64,000 nt of DNA from contig JANHCV010000013.1 in the NCBI GenBank assembly GCA_025594325.1, forward strand, positions 992,001 through 1,056,000, written 5' to 3'. How positions within the stretch are numbered: the first letter of the stretch is position 1; every line of letters starts with the position of its first letter. Source of the DNA: Blastocladiella emersonii ATCC 22665 (Eukaryota; Blastocladiomycota; Blastocladiomycetes; Blastocladiales; Blastocladiaceae). This document shows, piece by piece, positions 50,473 to 58,216 of the stretch. The notes below the pieces were generated by a model. The model saw nothing but the letters and a program-made list of their open reading frames with translations, was not told the DNA's origin and did not search any database. Position numbers and translations under genes: made by a program.

Positions 50473-50690
50473 AGTGCACAGAAACAGCGCAAAACTGCGC
50501 AAATGCACAGAAATTAGTGCACAGAAACAGCGCAAAACTGCGCACTGCACAGAAATTAGTGCACAGAAACAGCGCAAAACTGCGCAATGCACAGAAATTA
50601 GTGCACAGAAACTGCGCAAAACTGCGCAAAACTGCGCACTGCACAGAAATTAGTGCACAGAAACTGCGCAAAACTGCGCACTGCAAACTT
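50473..50690 (+). repeat. Tandem TGCGCA-rich repeats in the PLV centre
   Basis: About five to six units built from GTGCACAGAAACWGCGCAAAAC and TGCGCACTGCACAGAAATTA, about 34-42 bp each, between two virion genes. Rich in the palindromes TGCGCA and GTGCAC. Short ORFs with FCAVSVH-type repeats here are artefacts. Could be a replication origin or a packaging/recombination site. Confidence 0.75.
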
Positions 50691-50713
50691 TTTTTCCACC
50701 GTTACAGTAAACA
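50689..50713 (+). promoter_or_regulatory. Late-type promoter: T-run plus GTAAACAATG
   Basis: Seven T at 50689-50695, then CAGTAAACA directly before the ATG at 50714. Confidence 0.5.
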
Positions 50714-52315
50714 ATGGGAAAATCACCACAACGCAAACCACGACCACGCAAATCTGCGCCATCAAAGCAATCGCCACTGCGAGACGGCGCATCACTTGCC
50801 TCGTACAAAGAAGTGTCATTGAAGAGGTTTAGGAGCAAGGAGAGCGCAGTATCGCGGATTAACAAAGAGTTCCCAGGTCTTTCTGCATTCATGGAGGGAA
50901 CCAAGATCGTCGTGGATGTTGATGGTAAGCAATTTTACTTTCACACACTTCCACAGTTGCAAGAGTCGTTTCAGCACATCATTGATGGCGGCGAACTACC
51001 TGCAGCAAACGACCCAAGATCAAGCAAAAAAGACGTTGAACGTGCAATCAAGGACTTGATTCGCACACCCAAACAAATTGAGATTGAAACCACTGGCCCA
51101 TCGCCGTCGAGCTCTCGCAAGCGAATCCCCATTCCGTCCAGCCGCCCAAAGGAACTCGAAGTGGTTGATGTGGACGCTGATGGCGACCAATCCATGGACG
51201 AGGCACAAGTCGATAACTCGCAGGCCATGATCCCAGTGCTGCCATCGCAAGTGCAATTCTCTGCTCCAATTGAGTCAGGTCCAGTAGTCGTATCTACCTC
51301 TACAGAAACACAAGTAGTAACTGGCGATTCAAGTCAGTACGCATCTGTCAGCGTCACTCCAAACGTGGGATCAGGTCCAGTAGTTAGTGTCGGCGATCAG
51401 TCAGTGGTGATCCCTCAAATGGGCAACAGTGCAGTCACGCCACCAAGTCAGTTCTACAAGGAGGGCCACGTGCCTGGTGTCGAGTACAGTCAGAACAACG
51501 CGTTCACTTTCACTCAAGTCAATAACCAAACAAACAACAGTACATCTAACGTTGTGAACAACACTCAAATCGACAACCGCCAAACCTTTGTTGATAGTCG
51601 CACGAGTAATGTTATCAACCAGTTCACCAACGTGTCAACGACTGCTGCGCTTCCACAAGAGTTCCTGTCTGGGCTAACGAACGCGTTCCAGACCATTTAC
51701 GACAACATTGGCACTGCAGCTGATCGCCAACGGCTGGCGGAGGAATACACACAGGAGCTACTCCAACAGCAGACGATCAAGAGCAACCAAGAAATGCAAA
51801 CCCTTGCGCAAGAGCTCATTGACGCTTCACGGAGACAGAGTAATGCTGTCGTTGCGGCAGTCAACGCGCAGACTGCGTCGCTACAGAGCGTCAACAAAGC
51901 AATTGAATCGACCGGCGACACGATCGTCCAAGCGCAGCAAGCAGCGGCAAGCTCAACACAGGCGGCTGTTGGTCAGAGCACTCAGAGCATCATTGACGCG
52001 ATTCGCAGTATTCCCGTCCCTGAGTCTGGAGACGCCGGCGTCCGCGATGAACTTGCAAAGCTGTCAGAGCAACTAACCGCCACGATTAAAAATTCTGGTG
52101 GTAATAGTAACAACGCCGACATGGAGAAAATCCTCAATGAAATGCTCAGGGTCATGAAGATCCAGAACAAGTCCGCGCTGAAGAAGCAAAGTCTCTACGA
52201 GAACCGCATGACTGGGCTGTACTCAAGTCCGTCTGTCGTGCCAGTCTCGTTCAAACCACCTCCACGCAAGATCATGGATCTGCCCAAGATCAAGACTGCT
52301 CAGGTCAAATGGTGA
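50714..52315 (+). CDS. Virion-cluster protein of unknown function, 533 aa
   Basis: Basic N-terminus (GKSPQRKPRPRKSAPSKQ), a short folded-looking segment (IVVDVDGKQFYFHTLPQLQE), then an acidic/serine-rich linker and a polar Gln/Asn-rich stretch (NNQTNNSTSNVVNNTQI). A long helical region follows (QRLAEEYTQELLQQQ, QTASLQSVNKAIESTGDTIV). The C-terminus is proline/lysine-rich. This layout fits a tail, fibre-base or core protein, but I recognise no family. It lies directly before the packaging ATPase, with its own T-run/GTAAAC start signal, so late expression is inferred. Confidence 0.65.
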   Translation: MGKSPQRKPRPRKSAPSKQSPLRDGASLASYKEVSLKRFRSKESAVSRINKEFPGLSAFMEGTKIVVDVDGKQFYFHTLPQLQESFQHIIDGGELPAANDPRSSKKDVERAIKDLIRTPKQIEIETTGPSPSSSRKRIPIPSSRPKELEVVDVDADGDQSMDEAQVDNSQAMIPVLPSQVQFSAPIESGPVVVSTSTETQVVTGDSSQYASVSVTPNVGSGPVVSVGDQSVVIPQMGNSAVTPPSQFYKEGHVPGVEYSQNNAFTFTQVNNQTNNSTSNVVNNTQIDNRQTFVDSRTSNVINQFTNVSTTAALPQEFLSGLTNAFQTIYDNIGTAADRQRLAEEYTQELLQQQTIKSNQEMQTLAQELIDASRRQSNAVVAAVNAQTASLQSVNKAIESTGDTIVQAQQAAASSTQAAVGQSTQSIIDAIRSIPVPESGDAGVRDELAKLSEQLTATIKNSGGNSNNADMEKILNEMLRVMKIQNKSALKKQSLYENRMTGLYSSPSVVPVSFKPPPRKIMDLPKIKTAQVKW

Positions 52316-52340
52316 TTTTTTTCTCAACACAATAGTTATA
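52316..52340 (+). promoter_or_regulatory. Late-type T-run before the ATPase gene
   Basis: Seven T at 52316-52322, overlapping the end of the preceding gene's 3' region, then CAATAGTTATA and ATG at 52341. Confidence 0.45.
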
Positions 52341-53138
52341 ATGACACAACGCACTTTTGATATCGTACCAGTTGACGATGGTCAATTCAGTCAAAAAAAC
52401 AAAGACCCAGTCCCGATCCTGCTCCCAGAGTTCTCGCTCATGTTGCTTGGAGGCAAGGGCCAGGGAAAGTCCACTATCATCTACAATTTGCTTGCTGGCG
52501 AGGCGTTTTATCGCAGTTACTTTGATCGTATTGTAATCTTCTGTCCAACGCTGTGGTCAGACGCAAAGTATCGCAAGCTGCTCAAGGAACACACGCTGCG
52601 TAAACGCAAAGTGGATTATCCAGATGGAACGGCGCCCGTGGGCAATGACAATGATCCAGACGCGCAATGCATCCGCGAGTACTACACTGAGCCGCGGAGG
52701 TTCATGCCGGAACTCAACACGCTTCGCGACGCTTACAAAAAGAAGTTTGAGGAGACACATGACAAGGAAACTCTGCCACGCACGCTCATGATTTTCGACG
52801 ATTGCCTTGGGCTCAAGTTCCTCAAAGACCCCGACCTGCAGAACTTTATTGCTAACAGTCGACACTACCGCTGTTCGGTAATCTTTAGTGTGCAGTACTG
52901 GACCAGCATTCCACCAGCCATTCGTGAAAACAACAGCGGAGTGATTCTCTTCCCTACATGGAACCGCGCGCAGCTGGAGAAAATTTACTTGGAAAACGCA
53001 TCAAAGCTGAGCAAGCAGGCGTTCTTTGACATGGTAGAAGATCTCTTTGACCAACCTGGTCGGCCTTTCCTCGTGATCAACAACCAAAATTCAATAGAGT
53101 ATCGTTTCAACGACTCGTTTAAGCACTGGTTGCAATGA
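52341..53138 (+). CDS. A32/FtsK-HerA-type genome packaging ATPase, 265 aa
   Basis: Walker A is LLGGKGQGKST (G37-T45); Walker B is TLMIFDDC (D153, D154). A following SRHYRCSVIFSVQYWTSIPP segment holds the sensor region, and the protein ends in NSIEYRFNDSFKHWL. Length and motif order match the packaging ATPases of Polintons, PLVs, virophages and NCLDV (poxvirus A32). It would drive DNA into the preformed capsid. Neighbours on both sides are virion genes, as usual in this lineage. All key residues are present. Confidence 0.92.
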   Translation: MTQRTFDIVPVDDGQFSQKNKDPVPILLPEFSLMLLGGKGQGKSTIIYNLLAGEAFYRSYFDRIVIFCPTLWSDAKYRKLLKEHTLRKRKVDYPDGTAPVGNDNDPDAQCIREYYTEPRRFMPELNTLRDAYKKKFEETHDKETLPRTLMIFDDCLGLKFLKDPDLQNFIANSRHYRCSVIFSVQYWTSIPPAIRENNSGVILFPTWNRAQLEKIYLENASKLSKQAFFDMVEDLFDQPGRPFLVINNQNSIEYRFNDSFKHWLQ

Positions 53139-53141
53139 AAC

Positions 53142-53174
53142 TTTTTTTTTCTTGCGTGTAACTAAACCACACAA
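53142..53174 (+). promoter_or_regulatory. Late-type T-run before the capsid gene
   Basis: Nine T at 53142-53150, then GTAACTAAACCACACAA and ATG at 53175. Confidence 0.5.
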
Positions 53175-54434
53175 ATGGCTACCAGTCCCCGTAAGTTTAA
53201 CGAGATCACTCCAGTGACAGCTGATCCCTTCACCCAGTTTGACGTGCCCAAGATGGCTCCTGACGGCGAGCGCGTTTCAACGCAATTTCCTTCAAGCAAT
53301 GGGTCATGGTTCATTGGCGGTCGGTCCATCCGCATTCCCATTCCCAATGTGTCGCTGTTCATGGACACAAAGACGTCAGGTGTAGTGCTCAAGGCCAAGA
53401 CCGTCATCCCCAAGACGCGCTTCTCAGAGGGCATTCACTGCATTGTCAAGACACTCAACGTCTACGCCAAGAACAACCAGCTCATTGAGTCGATTTCAGG
53501 GTACAACCTGATTGCCAGCTGCCTCGCTGGTATGACCGTGACCCAGGATCTGCGATCAGGTCCGCTTGCCATCTCGCAGGGTTATAACAAGGGTGACGCC
53601 ACCGACGACACTGTCCAGATGACGTACTTCCTTCCGCTCACACTGTCTGCCATCCTTGGCAACGGCAAGGCGCTCCCTCTCAAGTACTTTGGCGGTCTTG
53701 TCGTTGAAATTGTCCTTGAGGACGCCGTCAAGTGCCTTGTGCGCCAACAAGGCGTCGACGTGACCAAAACGATCAGTAATAGCTCATACAGCGTTGAGGA
53801 TCCGTATTACCTCGCTAACTGCATTAGTTACAGCGACATGCAAGACGCAATCTACGATCAGGCGTTCCTGGAGAGTGGTCTGACGCTCTATGGCTCAACA
53901 TATGCCCTGTCCCCCCTCATGTGGAACACGCCAGCTGCACAGCTTGCGATCTCAAATCGCGACGCAAGCATCAAGGACATTACTGTGATCACCCAGCTCA
54001 AGGACGTCGTGGATGGCGACGCCATCAATGTGGACAAGTTCCTCAGATACAGTAACATTATCAAGAGTGCTCAGTGGAGCTGCGCGGGCAAGCTGACACC
54101 AGCTACTCCACTTGCCAGCGACAAGCTCCAGTCAGCCTTCTTCCAGGAGGCCCAAGACGCACTGCATCATCGAGCCCTTGGTTGGCGAATGACTCCTGCA
54201 CTTTGGGCTGCCGCTACACCCACTGATGATTCTTCGTTTGTGCTCATGCGCGAATTCGAGTCGAGTCGCACGCTGATCAGCGGTCTGTCGCTGCACAAAG
54301 AGAAGAACGTGGATATCTATGCTCAAGTCGCCACGCTTGCAGCGGCCCATCCGCAGTGCTACGTCTCGGCGTACGTTCATCTGGACTATATGGTCACCTT
54401 CAAGCCCGATGGCTCTGTTGAAGTTACCCGCTAA
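53175..54434 (+). CDS. Major capsid protein (double jelly roll), 419 aa
   Basis: All-beta protein with the layout of PLV/Polinton major capsid proteins. It has an N-terminal strand region (SWFIGGRSIRIPIPNVSLF), conserved aromatic/proline turns, YFGGLVVEIVLEDA at the end of the first jelly roll (about residues 170-185), and a second sheet-rich half ending CYVSAYVHLDYMVTFKPDG. The length (419) is close to many PLV capsid proteins and shorter than classical Polinton ones. Placement between the packaging ATPase and the penton-like protein supports the call. A fold prediction would settle it. No premature stop. Confidence 0.82.
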   Translation: MATSPRKFNEITPVTADPFTQFDVPKMAPDGERVSTQFPSSNGSWFIGGRSIRIPIPNVSLFMDTKTSGVVLKAKTVIPKTRFSEGIHCIVKTLNVYAKNNQLIESISGYNLIASCLAGMTVTQDLRSGPLAISQGYNKGDATDDTVQMTYFLPLTLSAILGNGKALPLKYFGGLVVEIVLEDAVKCLVRQQGVDVTKTISNSSYSVEDPYYLANCISYSDMQDAIYDQAFLESGLTLYGSTYALSPLMWNTPAAQLAISNRDASIKDITVITQLKDVVDGDAINVDKFLRYSNIIKSAQWSCAGKLTPATPLASDKLQSAFFQEAQDALHHRALGWRMTPALWAAATPTDDSSFVLMREFESSRTLISGLSLHKEKNVDIYAQVATLAAAHPQCYVSAYVHLDYMVTFKPDGSVEVTR

Positions 54435-54472
54435 ATTGAAAGACCACTACCGATATTTATTTTCTTACCCAT

Positions 54473-54733
54473 ATGTTAACCCCCAACATGTGGTTAAAGA
54501 ATATCTGGACCAACTTTACTCAACCGCTCAAAACAACACTCATGAACGCTGGTCGCGTGCTGAACGCAAACGCCCCACACATCATCCATGGCATCAAAAC
54601 AGTTGCTCGATGGGCGGGCAACTTCAACCCTGCATGGAGTCCAGTCACCGATCTTGTTCAACGAGGCGCCGACCTCGCACAGGATGCGTGGGACTACTAC
54701 AATAGGGTGGAGCCAGGTGGAGGCGGAAATTAA
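54473..54733 (+). CDS. Small amphipathic virion-cluster protein, 86 aa
   Basis: MWLKNIWTNFTQPLKTTLMN then HIIHGIKTVARWAGNF and a glycine tail. It is tryptophan-rich and amphipathic, so membrane-active or capsid-cement roles (compare adenovirus protein VI) are possible but not shown. Sits between the two capsid genes. Upstream CCGATATTTATTTTCTTACC is only weakly T-rich. Confidence 0.55.
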   Translation: MLTPNMWLKNIWTNFTQPLKTTLMNAGRVLNANAPHIIHGIKTVARWAGNFNPAWSPVTDLVQRGADLAQDAWDYYNRVEPGGGGN

Positions 54734-54755
54734 TTCTCGTGACTAATGGTAAACC

Positions 54756-55520
54756 ATGATCGACAACACCAACTACAAATCAGTGACTATTTGCTCAAGT
54801 GACCTCGTCCAGGATCGCTTCCAGTTGCCTCAGCCCATTGCCGTTCGTGCAGTTCGTGTCAACAGCGCATTCTTTTGTCATTCGTGGTACAACGTCACCC
54901 TTGAAAAGAACACAGTGTATCTAACGCAGAAGACGTCTCTCGGTGTACTTAAGCCAGGCAAGGTGTCAATCGCCCCAGGGAACTATAGCGCGTCGTCATT
55001 CTGTGTTGCGCTCAAGGCGGCACTTAATTCTCAGGTGGGCGTTGCGCCAACGTTCTGGAATGGATCGTTTGATGTTGCGCTGAACTCGGTCACCAACACG
55101 CTCTATGTGACAAATTCGAGCGGCGATCCATTCATGTTCGTGCCTGGAGACAATAACATGTACGATCTCATGGGCTTCAACAAACTGACCAATTTCTATG
55201 GCAACATACAACAGGGGATCGATGCAATTAACCTCGTGGATACCAAAATTGTGAATGTGCGTTCTATTAATCTGGGCACAGTGCTAAACGACAACATTCA
55301 CAGCTCTTTCCCCAACGATAACAGCATCTTGTGTTCGTTCTACGTGCTGAGTCCAAGCGGATACTACTCAGAGTACCGCCCACATCAATCAAGTTACATG
55401 CACATGAGCCGCGACCAACCAGTGTTGATCAGTCACATTGATCTCATGCTCTGCGATGAGCGACTCCAGAAGCTCAACTTCATGGGCGCAGAGTGGTACG
55501 TCACGATTGACTTTCTGTGA
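54756..55520 (+). CDS. Penton-like minor capsid protein (single jelly roll), 254 aa
   Basis: Beta-rich protein with the segment APGNYSASSFCVALKAALNS (a Y..SSF...L...LN pattern seen in minor capsid proteins of this lineage), GDNNMYDLMGFNK, and a C-terminal strand set ending FMGAEWYVTIDFL. Length 254 fits the usual penton/minor capsid range. It follows the major capsid gene as in most PLVs. Its ATG is preceded by TAATGGTAAACC. Would occupy the capsid vertices. Confidence 0.78.
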   Translation: MIDNTNYKSVTICSSDLVQDRFQLPQPIAVRAVRVNSAFFCHSWYNVTLEKNTVYLTQKTSLGVLKPGKVSIAPGNYSASSFCVALKAALNSQVGVAPTFWNGSFDVALNSVTNTLYVTNSSGDPFMFVPGDNNMYDLMGFNKLTNFYGNIQQGIDAINLVDTKIVNVRSINLGTVLNDNIHSSFPNDNSILCSFYVLSPSGYYSEYRPHQSSYMHMSRDQPVLISHIDLMLCDERLQKLNFMGAEWYVTIDFL

Positions 55521-55546
55521 TTTTTTTTCATGGTGTGTAGTAAACC
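55521..55546 (+). promoter_or_regulatory. Late-type promoter: T-run plus GTAAACCATG
   Basis: Eight T at 55521-55528, then GTGTAGTAAACC immediately before the ATG at 55547. Confidence 0.5.
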
Positions 55547-55642
55547 ATGCTTGACATCATCATTCTTGGTATCAACGTAGCAATCCTCCTTAGCCAGTTC
55601 GCGATCATTGGCTACCAGCAGAGCGAAAAAAAGCGCGAGTGA
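55547..55642 (+). CDS. 31-aa single-helix membrane peptide
   Basis: MLDIIILGINVAILLSQFAI and a short basic tail (SEKKRE): one predicted membrane helix. Recognised because it follows a perfect late-type start signal. Tiny membrane proteins are frequent in virion clusters of this lineage. Topology and function unknown. Confidence 0.55.
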   Translation: MLDIIILGINVAILLSQFAIIGYQQSEKKRE

Positions 55643-55702
55643 AACGCACCAAACGCACCAAACGCACTGCATACGATCATTATTTTCTGGTGCCAACTGT
55701 AA
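55643..55702 (+). promoter_or_regulatory. AAACGCAC direct repeats and GTAAATG start
   Basis: Three tandem AAACGCACC-like units (55643-55669), also seen in the early modules at 41563 and 45115, then TATTTTCTGG and CTGTAA just before the ATG at 55703. Confidence 0.4.
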
Positions 55703-55861
55703 ATGGACACTCCTGCACGCAGATCACCAACCAAGGCTCAAGAAGCCTCCCGAAAGACATCCCGTAAGGAGAAGCCTGCAAAGGAGCCAGCGAAGCCATA
55801 CCGCATTGCGATTCGCGGCAAGCTCGCTCCAGGTGAGGTCTACCGTGTCTTGTTCTACTGA
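55703..55861 (+). CDS. 52-aa basic protein
   Basis: MDTPARRSPTKAQEASRKTS, then a Lys/Pro/Ala repeat and a more ordered tail (PYRIAIRGKLAPGEVYRVLF). The basic N-terminus suggests nucleic-acid binding, like small core proteins of adenovirus-type virions; unproven. It has the GTAAATG type start. Confidence 0.5.
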   Translation: MDTPARRSPTKAQEASRKTSRKEKPAKEPAKPYRIAIRGKLAPGEVYRVLFY

Positions 55862-55901
55862 ACACATTCAAACGTGATTCATGTTACCTTTGAATGATCT
55901 G

Positions 55902-56465
55902 TTACTCATCAGTCGGCATTGCATCAAATTCTACGCGCAGTTTTCCGGTCTTGTTACGGATGTGGTTCTGGTAATCCGCGCGGATGTCAGCAAAGGTGTC
56001 GCTTGCAGACTCAAGTGCTGCAAGAAGTGCAGGGTTAAAGGTCTTGTTGCGGATTTGCGCACCAATCAAGAACCAATCCATGCGCTTATCTCTAAGTCGT
56101 TGTTCAAAGGCTCTCTCCATGTCTCGGCTAAGATCGTCAAAGGTATCATTGTATGAGTGCATGAATTGGAACAACCTATCCCTGCTGCGTGCTCGATCGT
56201 ACTTTGCCATCATTGACTCATTTTGTCGAAGTTCGTATTCTGCTTTTCTGTATTGATCGGCCATGACCTTGTACGTTTGCAAGAAGTGCTTTGGAACGTT
56301 AGATCGGCACATTATGCATGTCTTTTCGCCAGAACGACCACGCACGCACAGCCAGCATACCTGCATTCCACATTTGCAACACCAGACTCGATTGTTGCCA
56401 ACGAATGCGCTTGTGCACGTTGGACAATGAGTGTTCCAGTTCACTGTCGATGCTACAGAATCCAT
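55902..56465 (-). CDS. RING-like zinc-binding protein, 187 aa
   Basis: The N-terminus has eight metal-ligand candidates: CPTC, CCKCGMQVCWLC, then CIMC, arranged like a RING or zinc-ribbon pair. The rest is helical and charged (DQYRKAEYELRQNESMMAKY). Its ATG is preceded on its own strand by seven T and CGTAAAC, the late-type signal. RING proteins in large DNA viruses often act as ubiquitin ligases; here that is inference only. Confidence 0.65.
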   Translation of the reverse strand: MDSVASTVNWNTHCPTCTSAFVGNNRVWCCKCGMQVCWLCVRGRSGEKTCIMCRSNVPKHFLQTYKVMADQYRKAEYELRQNESMMAKYDRARSRDRLFQFMHSYNDTFDDLSRDMERAFEQRLRDKRMDWFLIGAQIRNKTFNPALLAALESASDTFADIRADYQNHIRNKTGKLRVEFDAMPTDE

Positions 56466-56490
56466 GTTTACGATTTAGGTAGGAAAAAAA
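56466..56490 (-). promoter_or_regulatory. Late-type promoter of the RING-like gene
   Basis: On the minus strand: T7 (56490-56484), 12 bases, then GTAAAC directly before ATG. Confidence 0.5.
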
Positions 56491-56576
56491 CTCTTTGGAA
56501 CCCAAGCACTGAGACGGGCGCAAGTCTTTATTCAGAGTCTCGGCATCTTCTAATGCCCACAGCAGTAATCACGAAC

Positions 56577-57348
56577 TCAATCGTCGTAGCCGTACATGGC
56601 GTTGTCCTCGTCGTCGGACACGATCTTGGGGGTGTCGGCGCGCGACTGCTCTTCGATGGGCGACTCGGGAAGCGGGACCTCCTCGGGGTTCGAGTTGCGG
56701 CGAGCCTTGTTGAAGGACGGCGAGTCGTCCTTGGTGCGCGCCTTCTTGGAGCGCGGGATCGGGGCGGGCGGGTCGACGTCGTCCTTAAAGTTGATCGAGC
56801 GGATGTGCTTGGGCGTGACGGCGAGCAGGAACGGCGTTGAGGGCGTCGAGAAATGCGAGGGAGCGTCGTCGTCTAATGTGCGCGAGAACGTAGTCAGCGG
56901 GCGATCGTGGCGTGCGAGTCAGCGGGAAAACCGTACCGCCGCGCTTGCGCTTCTTCTTGATCAGCTTGTCGATGCTGCCCTGGATCTGGTCGAAGGTGTT
57001 GGCCTTGAGCTCGAGGATCTGCTGCTTGAGGGTCGCGTTCTCGGCGTGCATGTTGGTGATGACGTTCTGGTACATGGTCTTGATCGAGTCGGCGAAACGC
57101 GCACTGTTCTCATAGCGCTCGGCCATGTTGACGTTCATGTACTCGAGCGGGGCGTCGCGGAAGGCGGCGATGACGGCCGGCAGGTCCTTGTGGAACGCGC
57201 GCCACTGCGTCGACTTGCGCTCGACGAACTCGGTGTAGATCTTCTCGTGGTCGACCTTGGGGAACTTGCGGTGCACCAGGTCCGACATCTGCTTAGCAAA
57301 GTCGTCGAGCTGCTCGGTGATGTGGTCGCGGTAGTTCGAAGGATCCAT
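56577..57348 (-). CDS. Spliced, host-like gene inside the virus, 2 exons, 235 aa
   Basis: Exons 57348-56937 and 56872-56577; a 64-nt intron (GTACGG...CTGAC...TTAG), phase 1, joins ...KKKRKRG to an aspartate-rich second exon. The product has an N-terminal helical part (ITEQLDDFAKQMSDLVHRKF), a coiled coil (ENATLKQQILELKANTFDQI), a nuclear-signal-like KKKRKRG and an acidic/proline tail ending MYGYDD. An AATAAA lies 54 bp after the stop on the same strand. Intron type and GC-rich codons match the host genes and not the intronless viral ones, and there is no T-run start. It looks like a captured host gene. I do not recognise the family. Confidence 0.65.
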
Positions 57349-57454
57349 GGTTTTCTGCGTTTGAGGAGCGCGGGTGGAGCGCGGGGGTGCGGGGGATTTG
57401 TGGGCGCGGACACGGACGCGTCGCGTTGACCCAGGGGTGACGCGTGGGAATTCG

Positions 57455-58211
57455 GATCACGCGTCCCCACGCGTCCCACTCCACGACGCGTCTCCCGCTG
57501 CCCTGCTCCACGCTGGGACGCGTGACCTGGCGCCGATCACTTCCACAATCACCTCCACGAATAATTCCACGAACTCACTTTATGACAACTCCACGAACTC
57601 ACTTTACGACCAACTGCAAATTCTTCGGAACGCCCGTTTTCTTCATAAGTCGAGTTCGCAAATTCTTCGGCGATCAGGGCGCGAAGCTGCTTCTGCAAAA
57701 AGTTCGGAAATGGACCCCGTCGTTTAGGTCGGGGTCGGTTTTCGAAGAACTTGCAAAGGGTTGTTGCTTACGGTGAGTGGTCGAGTGGATCGCGAACTCG
57801 ATTTATCGTGTTATCTATAAAAAGTAGTTAACTCAAGTTCAGTTCACTCAAGTTCTTCGGACTTCTTAAGTTCGTTCACTCAAGTTCTTCAGACCTGCTC
57901 TACTGCTTAGATCCTTGATTTACTCTACCGCCTTCTCCACGCTCACTTCCACAGCCTCGCCCTGGCGGGCTCCACGGGCGCGTCACTCGGGGTAAGCAAC
58001 GCGTGGGGTGGCCATCCGCGTCAGTGTGAGACACTCAGGGAGACGCGTCGGGTGTGAGACGTCACGTGGAATTCACGTGACCTATCGCCGCGGCCATCGT
58101 AGATCGTAGCCACGTGTTCTATCCGCCCATACCGGTAGTACTACGTACTTTGATCTACCCCGTGCCACCCATTCCTTTCATTGAATGCCGCTGCCCTTAA
58201 GGGCAGCGGCA
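57455..58211 (-). repeat. Right terminal inverted repeat of the PLV
   Basis: 757 bp, inverse of 40778-41534 with about one difference (TCG versus TTG near the inner end). Terminal palindrome at 58187-58210. Confidence 0.92.
58187..58210. repeat. Perfect 24-bp terminal palindrome (right)
   Basis: Same palindrome as 40779-40802, one base inside the element end. Confidence 0.85.
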
Positions 58212-58216
58212 ATCAT
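58212..58216 (+). repeat. Target-site duplication (right copy) of the viral element
   Basis: ATCAT, matching 40773-40777. Confidence 0.75.

Larger units (their letters stand above)
40778..58211. mobile_element. Integrated Polinton-like virus (PLV), 17.4 kb
   Basis: A 757-bp TIR pair (40778-41534 and 57455-58211) with about one mismatch, flanked by ATCAT duplications, encloses a viral gene set. It holds a primase-helicase, a tyrosine recombinase, a DDE integrase, a fibre, a packaging ATPase, a double-jelly-roll capsid protein, a penton-like protein and small ORFs. The interior is clearly less GC-rich than the flanks. A genome-packaging ATPase with two jelly-roll capsid proteins defines the Polinton/PLV/virophage lineage. 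Absence of protein-primed polymerase B and of the adenovirus-like protease argues for a PLV rather than a classical Polinton/Maverick. The element looks nearly intact apart from a frameshift in the primase-helicase and a changed Walker A. Confidence 0.93.

Noticed and set aside
50432-50686. FCAVSVH-repeat ORFs on the minus strand
   Set aside because: Artefact of the TGCGCA tandem repeats.
40778-58211. Classical Polinton/Maverick or virophage assignment
   Set aside because: No protein-primed polymerase B and no capsid protease; primase-helicase type and 5-bp TSD fit a PLV better. Not excluded by phylogeny, which I cannot run.
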